From Rhizobiales bacterium 62-17 (GTDB taxonomy: Bacteria; Pseudomonadota; Alphaproteobacteria; Rhizobiales; Beijerinckiaceae), in contig MKVW01000006.1 in assembly GCA_001898965.1 (NCBI GenBank), positions 409,680-473,679 of the forward strand: DNA of 64,000 nt. The letters run 5' to 3'. Both the position numbers and the translations under genes were made by a program. Shown here in pieces: positions 26,330 to 34,225 of the stretch; position 1 is the first letter of the stretch, and the number at the start of each line of letters is the position of its first letter. A model generated the notes under the pieces. The model was not told where the DNA came from. It ran no database searches and was given only the letters and a program-made list of their open reading frames with translations.

Positions 26330-27607
26330 ATGAAACGCAAGATCGACAGGCGGACTTTTGTCGCGGGCGCGGCGGCTGGTGCGTCAGCTGCGGTGTTGGC
26401 GCGCCCGGCCATTGCCCAGGGCGTCAGCGGGAATGTGGTGATCATCGGTGGTGGTTTCGCCGGCTCCACCTGTGCCCGCGTGCTCAGCAGCGTGCCCGGC
26501 AATCTGAAAGTGACGTTGATCGAGCCAAACGAAATTTACACGGCTTGTCCCTTCAGCAATCTGGTGATCGCCGGGCTCCGCGATCTTCACCAACAGGAGT
26601 TTGGATACGAACAACTGGCCTTTCGCGGCGTCAAAGTGGTCCACGCCAGTGCGTCGGCCGTTGATGCCGATAAAAAGCAGGTGACGCTGTCGGATGGGAC
26701 GTCGCTTTCTTATGATCGTCTGATCGTTGCTCCCGGTATCGACATTCGCTGGGACGGCTTGCCCGGATATAACGAAGCTGCCGCCAATCTCATGCCTCAT
26801 GCCTGGAAGGCTGGACCGCAGACGATCCTGCTGCGTCAACAGCTGGAAGCGATGGAGGACGGTGGCGTCGTCGTCATGACCTCGCCCGAAAATCCTTTTC
26901 GCTGTCCGCCGGGCCCCTATGAGCGCGCCAGTCTCATCGCAAACTATCTGAAAACCAAGAAGCCGAAATCCAAGCTGCTGCTGCTCGATTCCAAGGATGT
27001 GTTCTCCAAGCAGCGTCTCTTCCTGAATGCCTGGAAAGAGCTTTATGGCGATCTGCTGGAATGGGTGTCGCTCTCTTCCGGCGGCAAGGTGACTTCGGTC
27101 GATCCGCAGACCATGGTTTTGAAAACCGATTTCGCTACCTATAAAGCGAATGTCGCCAATGTCATTCCGCCGCAGAAGGCCGGACACATCGCCGAATTGG
27201 CTGGCGTGACGGATCGCAGCGGTTGGTGCCCGATCGATCCGGTCTCGTTCGAGTCCCGCTTGCGTCCTGGCATTCACGTGGTCGGTGATGCAGCGATTGC
27301 GGGCGCCATGCCGAAATCGGCCTTTGCCGCAAATGCGCAAGCGAAAGCCTGTGCTGTCGCGGTGGCGATGATGCTTGCCGATAAGGTGCCTGTTGAACCG
27401 CGCCTGATCAACACTTGCTACAGCCTCGTCGCGCCGGACTACGGCATCACCGTTGCCGGTGTTTATAAGCCGACCAACGGTCAGCTTCTCGACATCCCGG
27501 GCGCGGGTGGGACGAGCCCGCTTGATGCGTCAGCGGATTTCCGCAAGCAGGAGGCAGTTTACGCATCGGGCTGGTTCAGAACGATTACGGCGGAAGTCTT
27601 TGGCTAG
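26330..27607 (+). CDS. soxF: Flavocytochrome c sulfide dehydrogenase-like flavoprotein (FccB/SoxF)
   Basis: The start is ATG 26330, giving 425 residues. A Tat signal spans residues 6-30 (DRRTFVAGAAAGAS to AIAQG). The FAD motif GGGFAG is at 40-45. The redox-active cysteines of FCSD are both present, in YTACPFSNLVIAG and INTCYSLVAPDYGITVAG. Members oxidise sulfide to sulfur or polysulfide and pass electrons to cytochrome c, here presumably the product of the preceding gene. The C-terminal FCSD domain is complete. It overlaps soxX by 8 bases. Confidence 0.9.
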   Translation: MKRKIDRRTFVAGAAAGASAAVLARPAIAQGVSGNVVIIGGGFAGSTCARVLSSVPGNLKVTLIEPNEIYTACPFSNLVIAGLRDLHQQEFGYEQLAFRGVKVVHASASAVDADKKQVTLSDGTSLSYDRLIVAPGIDIRWDGLPGYNEAAANLMPHAWKAGPQTILLRQQLEAMEDGGVVVMTSPENPFRCPPGPYERASLIANYLKTKKPKSKLLLLDSKDVFSKQRLFLNAWKELYGDLLEWVSLSSGGKVTSVDPQTMVLKTDFATYKANVANVIPPQKAGHIAELAGVTDRSGWCPIDPVSFESRLRPGIHVVGDAAIAGAMPKSAFAANAQAKACAVAVAMMLADKVPVEPRLINTCYSLVAPDYGITVAGVYKPTNGQLLDIPGAGGTSPLDASADFRKQEAVYASGWFRTITAEVFG

Positions 27608-28049
27608 GCTTGCAATCATTTTGATGACTGTGCTGGTGATGGTTTCTGGCGCTGCATCGGCACAGGAACCTCTCGTGCCGTTCAAGGTTGAAGGAGATGC
27701 AATCCAGCGGTCGCTGACTGGTCAGCCGGGCGATCCCACGGAGGGACGTCGCATTGTCATCAGCCGGCAGACGGGCTTGTGCCTGTTGTGTCATTCGGGG
27801 CCGTTCCCGGATGAGCGTTTTCAGGGCACGCTTGCACCCAGTCTGGCGGGGGCCGGGACGCGATGGACGCTTGGCCAATTGCGATTGCGGCTTGTTGACG
27901 GGCGGCGCTTGAACCCGGACACGATCATGCCATCCTATTATGTGCTGGATGGCGTGGTTCGCGTGGCGCCGAGTTTCGCCGCCAAGACCATTTTGAACGC
28001 GGCGCAGATTGAAGATGTCGTGGCTTTTCTATCCACATTGCGTGATTGA
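27600..28049 (+). CDS. soxX: SoxX, monoheme cytochrome c subunit of the SoxXA complex
   Basis: This periplasmic protein is about 149 residues from a TTG start at 27600, which gives a clean signal peptide (ARLAIILMTVLVMVSGAASAQ) and overlaps the end of soxF. The heme motif is Cys61-Leu-Leu-Cys64-His65, in the SoxX context ISRQTGLCLLCHSGPFP. The end, AAQIEDVVAFLSTLRD, is typical of the family. ATG 27624 is an alternative start but would shorten the signal peptide and lacks a ribosome site. It forms with SoxA the enzyme that loads sulfur compounds onto SoxYZ. Confidence 0.88.
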   Translation: MARLAIILMTVLVMVSGAASAQEPLVPFKVEGDAIQRSLTGQPGDPTEGRRIVISRQTGLCLLCHSGPFPDERFQGTLAPSLAGAGTRWTLGQLRLRLVDGRRLNPDTIMPSYYVLDGVVRVAPSFAAKTILNAAQIEDVVAFLSTLRD

Positions 28050-28059
28050 GACCGACAGA

Positions 28060-28524
28060 ATGATGGAGACGCGGCGCATATTCCTGGTTCGCTCGGCGGG
28101 GCTCGTGGCCCTGGCCGGTGGCGTTCTCGCGGGTGGCCGGAGCCAGGCGACACCGCAGGCGATGGCGGCGCTGATCGCGGAAATCGCGGCGGGGCGGGAG
28201 ATCAAGAAAGGCAAGGTGACGCTCGATCTGCCGCCTTTGATCGACAACGGCAATGCAGTGCCGATGACGGTGACGGTCGACAGCCCGATGAGCGAGCGGG
28301 ATTATGTGAAGACGATTCATGTGGTGAACGAGAAGAATCCGCAGCCGCATGTCATCGTCTGTCATCTCGGCCCGCGCTCTGGCCGCGCCGCTTTCTCGAC
28401 CCGCATCAAATTGGCCGATGCGCAGACGGTGACGGCCATCGCGGAAATGAGCGATGGCACGCTTTGGATGGATTCCGCCAGTGTCATCGTGACGCTTGCC
28501 GCCTGCCTGGAGGATATTCTCTGA
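28060..28524 (+). CDS. soxY: SoxY-like sulfur carrier with a modified C-terminal arm
   Basis: This 154-residue periplasmic protein has a Tat-type signal (TRRIFLVRSAGLVALAGG) and a SoxY core (YVKTIHVVNEKNPQPHVIVCHLGPRSGRA). Canonical SoxY ends with GGCGG, the flexible arm bearing the substrate cysteine. Here the end reads VTLAACLEDIL, with the cysteine kept as Cys149 but glycines replaced and five residues after it. The last codons contain the GGAGG ribosome site of soxZ, which overlaps by one base. Two adjacent ATGs, 28060 and 28063, are possible starts. Confidence 0.85.
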   Translation: MMETRRIFLVRSAGLVALAGGVLAGGRSQATPQAMAALIAEIAAGREIKKGKVTLDLPPLIDNGNAVPMTVTVDSPMSERDYVKTIHVVNEKNPQPHVIVCHLGPRSGRAAFSTRIKLADAQTVTAIAEMSDGTLWMDSASVIVTLAACLEDIL

Positions 28525-28844
28525 TGGCCCGCGCGCTCATCAACGTTCCGCAACAGGCCAAGCCCGGCGAGATCATCGAGATCAAGGCGTTGATCTCGCA
28601 TCCGATGGAAACCGGCTTTCGTGTCGGCCACAATGGCCAGCTCATTCCGCGCGACATCGTGCAGACGTTCATCTGCACCTATGATGGCGAGGAAATCTTC
28701 AAGGCCGATTATTCCCCAGCGATTGCGGCCAATCCTTTTATTTCCTTCTTCACGCGGGCGACAAAGAGCGGCGACATCGTTCTCACCTGGCGGGGGGACA
28801 ATGGCTTCGAAGCGTCCGAAACCGTTCACATCCAGGTCGCATGA
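28524..28844 (+). CDS. soxZ: SoxZ, partner of the SoxY sulfur carrier
   Basis: This 106-residue beta-sandwich protein starts RALINVPQQAKPGEIIEIK and contains SHPMETGFRVGHNGQLIPRDIV, the SoxZ hallmark. There is no signal peptide, as usual, because it is carried out with SoxY by the Tat system. The start overlaps the soxY stop (TGATG), and its stop overlaps the soxA start (ATGA). It forms the SoxYZ carrier on which sulfur intermediates are held. Confidence 0.92.
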   Translation: MARALINVPQQAKPGEIIEIKALISHPMETGFRVGHNGQLIPRDIVQTFICTYDGEEIFKADYSPAIAANPFISFFTRATKSGDIVLTWRGDNGFEASETVHIQVA

Positions 28845-29614
28845 AGATCGGTGCCGCCCTTTGCGTTCTTCTACTTTCGGTGATTGCCGTGCACGCTGCG
28901 GAGATCGCCACGGCTGATCGCAAATCCGGTTTCGAATTCATGGGGCGCGACACGCAAGCCATGCAGACGGACGATACATCCAATCCAGGCATGCTTAACG
29001 TCCTCGATGGCGGAGCGCTGTGGGAGCGGCCGGAGGGCGCGGACAAGAAGGCGTGCGCATCTTGTCATGGCGATGCCAGCCAGCGCATGAAGGGCGTCGC
29101 GGCGCGTTATCCAGCTTTCGATGCGACGGCGGGGCAGGTCGTCGATCTTGGGCAGCGGATCAATCTGTGTCGGCGCGATCATCAAAAGGCACCGGAACTG
29201 GCTTATGAAAGCCGTGACCTTTTGGCGCTCTCGGCGTTCGTCGCGCGCCAGTCGCGGGGCCAGCCCATCGCGATCGCCGATGATGCGCGCAGCGCCAATG
29301 CTTTGATGCAGGGGCGCAAGCTTTTCAACGAACGCATGGGCCAGCTCAATCTGTCCTGCGCTATCTGCCATGACGACAATTGGGGGCAGAAGCTCGGCGG
29401 CACGTCGATCCCGCAGGGACATCCGAACGGCTATCCGCTCTATCGCCTCGAATGGCAGGCGATGGGCTCGCTGCAGCGCCGTTTGCGCAACTGCATGATC
29501 GGCATGCGCGCCGAACCGTTTTCTTATGGTTCGTCGGAATTCATCGCGCTGGAGCTGTTCCTGATGCAGCGTGCGCAGGGCATGGCGATGGAATCGCCGG
29601 CCGTGCGGCCCTAG
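28841..29614 (+). CDS. soxA: SoxA, diheme cytochrome c subunit of the SoxXA complex
   Basis: This 257-residue protein has a signal peptide (residues about 1-19), two heme motifs Cys72-x2-Cys75-His76 and Cys173-x2-Cys176-His177, and the active-site cysteine Cys218 in RNCMIGMRAEPF, the heme ligand that receives sulfur in known SoxA. Cys110 (NLCRRDH) is also present. It is therefore a catalytically complete diheme SoxA. It is the last recognisable gene of the operon; no soxB, soxC or soxD follows within the window. Confidence 0.92.
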   Translation: MKIGAALCVLLLSVIAVHAAEIATADRKSGFEFMGRDTQAMQTDDTSNPGMLNVLDGGALWERPEGADKKACASCHGDASQRMKGVAARYPAFDATAGQVVDLGQRINLCRRDHQKAPELAYESRDLLALSAFVARQSRGQPIAIADDARSANALMQGRKLFNERMGQLNLSCAICHDDNWGQKLGGTSIPQGHPNGYPLYRLEWQAMGSLQRRLRNCMIGMRAEPFSYGSSEFIALELFLMQRAQGMAMESPAVRP

Positions 29615-29867
29615 CCCTCGCTCTTTGTTGCCACTTTACTGAAATAGCTGGGTTTTCTTGGCTGTTTAGAAAACCGCGCTCCGGGGTTGGAACGTCGCGC
29701 GTTTTGGTTTAAATAGCATATGATTAGCCAATTAAGCTGCGAGCGATGAACTTCGTCGTGCGGCGGGCGAGGGAAGGGGCAGGGATGGGTCGCGGCCGCA
29801 AAGCCATTGCGCGCGGAAATTCTGAGATTGTTGATGTCCAGCGGTCGATGGAATGTCGGCTGTGACG

Positions 29868-30332
29868 TCAGATCGTGCCTGGAAACACGAGGCTTCTGGC
29901 GGAGGCGGAGACGGCGACTTCGCCGGCTGCGTTCTGCAATTCTCCTTCGAACGTGACGATATAGCCCTTGTGGCTGGGCTTCGGCGTTACCGACACCACG
30001 CTCCAGCGGATGCGCATGGGCTCATCGGCAAGAACGGCGCGACGAAAGCGATAGGACATGTCCATGCCGAGGCTGGCGGTTCGCTCCGTCACGATGCCGG
30101 CCGTGCGGCCGATCATGATGCTCGATGTGTGTGCGCCGCAAGCGATCAACTTGCCGAAGCGGCTTTGCCGCGCGAAGGCCTCGTCGTGATGCAGCGGATT
30201 GGTGTCGCCGACCAAGGTGGCGAAGCTGCGGATGCCCGCGGTATCGAAGACGACATCGCTGTCGAACGTCTCGCCCACTGCAAAGGGGCAGGGCCAAACC
30301 GCATCGGGCGTCGCAACTTCGGACTCGGACAT
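29868..30332 (-). CDS. MaoC-like hot-dog-fold dehydratase
   Basis: The protein is 154 residues from ATG 30332 with AAAGG upstream. The hydratase motif GDTNPLHHDEAFA holds the usual Asp and His pair of MaoC/R-hydratase-like enzymes, followed by FGKLIACGAHTSSI. Such proteins hydrate enoyl-CoA or related unsaturated acids. It is divergent from the LigJ-like gene at 30473 and probably shares its control region. The 253-base gap to its right-hand neighbour soxA (29615-29867) shows no convincing gene or terminator. Confidence 0.85.
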   Translation of the reverse strand: MSESEVATPDAVWPCPFAVGETFDSDVVFDTAGIRSFATLVGDTNPLHHDEAFARQSRFGKLIACGAHTSSIMIGRTAGIVTERTASLGMDMSYRFRRAVLADEPMRIRWSVVSVTPKPSHKGYIVTFEGELQNAAGEVAVSASARSLVFPGTI

Positions 30333-30472
30333 CGGAAACCTTTTCAAGCTGGGGCAGGCGTGTTGCCCAAATTGGAAGGGGACCAACCTAGCGCCCTGAA
30401 CGGGCAGGCTCTACTGCTTCCTGGCTTTCAAATACTGTCTAGCTTTAGCTTTGCCGTCAACGGAGGAAACGC

Positions 30473-31453
30473 ATGATTATTGACTGCCACGCCCATGTGA
30501 GCGCGCCTACGGCTCTTTGGGCTTATAAGGCCTCGATCCTGTCGCATCGTGGTGCGCACGGACGTGGCAAGGTCGAAGTGACCGACGATGAGATCAAGGC
30601 CGCCTATTTCAAAAAGGAAATGGGTCCGGTCGGTCATATCCCGATGATGGAAAAGAACGGCATCGACAAGCAGCTCATCTCGCCGCGGCCGTTCCAGATG
30701 ATGCACAGCTTCGAGCCGCAACGGATCGTGCATTGGTTCACGGAAGAGACGAACAATATCATCGCCCGCTCCGTTCAGCTGTTCCCGGACAAGTTCTTCG
30801 GCGTTTGCGGCCTGCCGCAGTCCGCCGGCGCGGCGATCGAGACGGTGCTGCCGGAGCTCGAGCGTTGCATCACCAAGCTCGGTTTCAAGGGCTGCCTGCT
30901 CAATCCCGACCCTTATGAGAATGGTGGCCAGGAAGCACCTGGCCTGGGCGAGCGCTATTGGTATCCGCTCTACGAAAAGCTCTGCGAACTGGATGTGCCC
31001 GCGCATATCCACGCGACCGGCTCGAAGTCCGAGCGCACGCCCTACACCCTGCACTTCATCAACGAAGAATCGATCGCGGTTTACAACCTCGCGAAATCCA
31101 ACGTGTTCAAGGATTTCCCGAAGCTGAAGATCGTCGTTTCGCACGGCGGCGGCGCGATCCCCTATCAGATTGGCCGCTTCATGCGTACGCCTGACTTCCT
31201 CGAGGGCATGCGCAATCTCTACTACGACACCGTGCTCTACACGGAAGCCGGATTGCGTCTGCTGATCGAGACGGTGGGTGTCGACCGCTGCATCTATGGC
31301 GCCGAATGCCCTGGCGTCGGCTCGGGCCTCAACCCGAAGACCGGCAGCACCTGGGACGATATCGTACCGATCATCAAAAAATTCGACTGGCTGAGCGAGG
31401 CTGACAAGAAGACGATTCTGTCGGAAAACGCGACCAAAGTGTTCAAGCTCTAA
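30473..31453 (+). CDS. Amidohydrolase-family 4-oxalomesaconate hydratase (LigJ-like)
   Basis: The protein has 326 residues. It begins MIIDCHAHVSAPTALWAYKA and contains LISPRPFQMM, ERYWYPLYEKLCELD, PAHIHATGS, VSHGGGAIPYQ and YGAECPGVGS. From memory these closely follow LigJ of the protocatechuate 4,5-cleavage pathway, which hydrates 4-oxalomesaconate. The metal-binding HAH, later histidines and the acidic residue in YGAECPG are present. No LigAB, LigC or LigI gene is nearby, so it may serve a related pathway. A perfect terminator follows. Confidence 0.85.
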   Translation: MIIDCHAHVSAPTALWAYKASILSHRGAHGRGKVEVTDDEIKAAYFKKEMGPVGHIPMMEKNGIDKQLISPRPFQMMHSFEPQRIVHWFTEETNNIIARSVQLFPDKFFGVCGLPQSAGAAIETVLPELERCITKLGFKGCLLNPDPYENGGQEAPGLGERYWYPLYEKLCELDVPAHIHATGSKSERTPYTLHFINEESIAVYNLAKSNVFKDFPKLKIVVSHGGGAIPYQIGRFMRTPDFLEGMRNLYYDTVLYTEAGLRLLIETVGVDRCIYGAECPGVGSGLNPKTGSTWDDIVPIIKKFDWLSEADKKTILSENATKVFKL

Positions 31454-31475
31454 GCCGCTACCTTCAAAACATCAG

Positions 31476-31511
31476 CGCCGGCCGGATTTTCCGGCCGGCG
31501 TTTTGTTTTTT
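31476..31511 (+). terminator. Rho-independent terminator of the LigJ-like gene
   Basis: CGCCGGCCGG and CCGGCCGGCG pair perfectly around ATTTT and are followed by TTTTGTTTTTT. It lies 22 bases after the stop codon. The T-run reaches the stop codon of the convergent amidohydrolase gene. Confidence 0.92.
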
Positions 31512-32460
31512 AAGCGAGGTGGAAGAGCTTTGCCGCGTTGTTCCAGCCGACATCGGCGCGCACGTTTTCGGGCACGGCAACATCGTCCATGAACTTACCG
31601 GCGGTCACCCAGTTCTCGAACGGATAGTCGGCCGAGAACATCACACGCGATTGGCCAAGCGCCGCGATGGAGCAGTTCAGCGGCTCTGCCGAATACATGC
31701 CCGAGAGCGTGACATACATGTTCTCACGGATGTAATCGGACGGTTCGCGCTTCAACTTCACGCCATAGAGCTTGGCGCGGCTGTCGAGCCGCCACAGCAG
31801 GAAGGGCATGGTCTCGCCGAGATGCCCGACGGCCAGAACGGCCTTGGGGAAGCGATCGAACACGCCGCCGAACACCATGCGCAGCACATGGGTGCCGGTT
31901 TCGACCGTCCAGCCCCAGGTGGCGCGGCGCAGCGCGTCATAGCCATCGAAGGACTTGTATTGCTCCGGCGGATCGGCCGGATGCAGATAGACGGGCACCT
32001 GCAGTTCCTCGGCCTTGGCCCAGAACGGATCGAACTGGCGCTCGTCGAGATAGTGGCCGAGGCTGTGACCGTTGATCAGAGCGCCCTTGAAGCCAAGTTG
32101 CTTGACGCAGCGTTCCAGCTCCTTGGCGGCGGCATTGGCATCCTGCAAGGCGATATGCGCGAAAGCGTAGAGACGATCCTTGTTCGGCGCGATCTGTGCC
32201 GCCAAATGATCGTTGGCTTCTGAGGCGGTTTTCAAGGCGATCGCCGTATTGGGCTCGACCTGAACGCCAGGCCCCGCGACCGACAGAATCGATTTGCCGA
32301 TCCCGGCTTCGTCCATTTCACGCAGCCGCATGTCGCCATAGTCGAACAGGCGCGCGCGAATGCGCTCATAGATCTCCTTGGGTACGTCGGCCATCGTGCC
32401 TTCCCAATAGGAAGCGAGGCCTGGAACCATGCAATGTTCTTCGAGCGCGATCTTCTTCAA
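31510..32460 (-). CDS. Amidohydrolase-family decarboxylase (gamma-resorcylate / ACMSD-like)
   Basis: This 316-residue TIM-barrel protein has the N-terminal LEEH motif (Glu7, Glu8 and His9) seen in gamma-resorcylate decarboxylase rather than the HxH of hydrolases. It also has VYLHPADP and, near the end, MFSADYPFENW, which give the metal-binding His and Asp. The family decarboxylates hydroxybenzoates without oxygen. It is convergent with the LigJ-like gene, so the two may work in one aromatic pathway, but the substrate is unknown. No signal peptide is present. Confidence 0.82.
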   Translation of the reverse strand: MKKIALEEHCMVPGLASYWEGTMADVPKEIYERIRARLFDYGDMRLREMDEAGIGKSILSVAGPGVQVEPNTAIALKTASEANDHLAAQIAPNKDRLYAFAHIALQDANAAAKELERCVKQLGFKGALINGHSLGHYLDERQFDPFWAKAEELQVPVYLHPADPPEQYKSFDGYDALRRATWGWTVETGTHVLRMVFGGVFDRFPKAVLAVGHLGETMPFLLWRLDSRAKLYGVKLKREPSDYIRENMYVTLSGMYSAEPLNCSIAALGQSRVMFSADYPFENWVTAGKFMDDVAVPENVRADVGWNNAAKLFHLA

Positions 32461-32567
32461 ACCCGGTCTCCCTCATGTCGGCCCGTTTAAAATCGGGCGG
32501 GATTATGCAGCGGGACCGGCATCTGTCTAGAAGTCCGCCATGCGGTGCAGACGGCGAAAGGGCCAAG

Positions 32568-32900
32568 CTACCAGGCGCAAATGCGGGTCTGGCTTTCCGT
32601 GTTGAACCAGCAGGCGAGGTCTTGTTTGTTGCGTTTGAACTTGCCGGGGAGCGCGACATTGCGCCCAGTGCCGACATTGACGAAGGCCGAGGCGGTGCCG
32701 GGTTCTTCCATCACCATAATATAGCGTGGCTTTTTGTTGGCGCTGATTTCGAAACTGCCGTCCTTGTCGGTGGAGCGGAAGTCGCAGTCATAATATCCAT
32801 CGCTCGTCGTGAAGCAGCGGGCTAATTTTGCTTCCGCGATCGTCGGCAGAAGCAGCAGCGTGACGACCGCGCTCAATCGATAGAGGAGAGGCAAAGACAT
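32568..32900 (-). CDS. Small secreted protein of unknown function
   Basis: This reading frame encodes 110 residues from ATG 32900. An N-terminal signal peptide is evident (LSAVVTLLLLPTIAEAK, cleavage near residue 25). The mature part has four cysteines (ARCFTTSDGYYDCDF and, near the end, LACWFNTESQTRICAW), which could form two disulfides in the periplasm. It resembles no family I can name with confidence. It stands alone between the amidohydrolase and the M24 gene, on the same strand as both. Confidence 0.65.
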   Translation of the reverse strand: MSLPLLYRLSAVVTLLLLPTIAEAKLARCFTTSDGYYDCDFRSTDKDGSFEISANKKPRYIMVMEEPGTASAFVNVGTGRNVALPGKFKRNKQDLACWFNTESQTRICAW

Positions 32901-33008
32901 GAGTTCCCGAACCTCGCTTCGCTGGCTGAAGCGATTGAAATAGGAACTGCCGGGTAAGATCAATAGAGGGGGATTGTGCCGGCGTGGGCTTACGATGAGT
33001 GGGACCGA

Positions 33009-34187
33009 TTAAAGCCTGATGAAACCGCGCGGTAGCTGGTGCATGCGCTCGATGCCGGTTTCTGTGATCAACACCATTTCGCCACTTTGTACGCCGGCCT
33101 TGCCGTCCGGTGTCACGACGTTGGGTTGCACGACGACCAATTGTCCTGCCGCGAAAGGCTGTTCGGGAATCGGGCCGTTTGAGCGGGACTTGGCACCGAG
33201 GATCGGTGGGAAATAGCCCCCGCCGTAGCCATGCAGAATGTCGTCGATCACGGTGAAACCGGCATCCTCGATCACACCGGAGGCCTTGACGACATCGGCG
33301 GGGAGCGCGCCGGCGCGCAGGACGCCGGCCATCGCCTCAAAGGCCTTATCCGCCACGGAATAGAGTTCGCGATAAAGAGGCGTCGGCTCTTCATCGATGG
33401 TAAACGAGCGCAGAATCTGGCCCGAATGATCCCAGAAGGTGGCAGTGATTTCGGCGAAGACGATATCGCCCTTCTGTAAGCGGCGCGTCGAGCAATATTG
33501 TCTCGGCACGGCCACCTGCGGATCGTGCATCGACGTGGTGCCGATATAGTGGATGACCGTTTGGCCACCGAGCCCGACATAGGCACGTTCGATGGCATTG
33601 GCGAGCTCGCGTTCGTTGACGCCGGGCCGCGACGTATCGCGCAGGGCCGCCATGCCGAGATCGGAGAAATAAGCGCCGATCCTGAACCAGTCGTGTTCTT
33701 CCGCCGATTTGACACGGCGCAGATTGACATAGGCGCGGTTGAGATTGACCAGCGGGCCGAAGCGCGTGCTCAGCGCGGCATGGGCATCGAAGCCCAAGGG
33801 ACCGATGACGCCGACGCGGCCAGACTTGGCGCCGCGCTTCGTCAGTTCGTCGATGAGATTGGCTGCGGTGTTTTCTCCCGCCCAGCGCATGTCGGTTTGC
33901 GGCGCCATGAGGCGCGCCAGTGGCAGATGGTTGAAGTAGTGGATGAAGACCGTGTCGCGCTCACCGGGCGTGAAGATGCCGGCGGCTTCATTGGTGACCA
34001 TCCATTGAGTCAGCCATTGCACAGCGGACCCGGCGCGGTTGGCGCCATAAAAGATCAGATGATCGACATTGTTCTCGGCCATCACCGCAGTAACTGCCGC
34101 GCGACGGCGTTGCATTTCGCCATCCGAGAAGCGGGGATAGTCGGTTTCCAGCAAGGAGCGCAGGCGTTCAGACAGGACAGGCAGCAT
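33009..34187 (-). CDS. M24 (pita-bread) family protein lacking most metal ligands
   Basis: This 392-residue protein has a creatinase-type N-terminal domain and an M24 C-terminal domain. At the expected metal positions it reads FAEITATFWDHSGQILRSF, where Glu and Gln replace the two Asp. A later VVVQPNV has Gln in place of Glu, while HGYGGGYFPP and the SGEMVLITE Glu remain. The dinuclear metal site of aminopeptidases is thus incomplete, as in creatinase, which works without metal. It lies 38 bases before the LacI-type regulator on the same strand and near a second M24 protein on the other side. Confidence 0.82.
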   Translation of the reverse strand: MLPVLSERLRSLLETDYPRFSDGEMQRRRAAVTAVMAENNVDHLIFYGANRAGSAVQWLTQWMVTNEAAGIFTPGERDTVFIHYFNHLPLARLMAPQTDMRWAGENTAANLIDELTKRGAKSGRVGVIGPLGFDAHAALSTRFGPLVNLNRAYVNLRRVKSAEEHDWFRIGAYFSDLGMAALRDTSRPGVNERELANAIERAYVGLGGQTVIHYIGTTSMHDPQVAVPRQYCSTRRLQKGDIVFAEITATFWDHSGQILRSFTIDEEPTPLYRELYSVADKAFEAMAGVLRAGALPADVVKASGVIEDAGFTVIDDILHGYGGGYFPPILGAKSRSNGPIPEQPFAAGQLVVVQPNVVTPDGKAGVQSGEMVLITETGIERMHQLPRGFIRL

Positions 34188-34225
34188 GGATCGCTATCCC
34201 TTGGCTAAAGGCGAGGTGGTGAAAT

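Noticed and set aside
24583..26502. Long minus-strand open frame opposite the Mo-hydroxylase large subunit
   Set aside because: The plus strand carries the molybdopterin enzyme, cytochrome and FCSD motifs; the minus frame is compositionally an antisense shadow.
29746..29865. Small open frame of 39 codons between soxA and the MaoC-like gene
   Set aside because: It is very Arg/Gly rich, with no signal, motif or clear ribosome site; likely chance.
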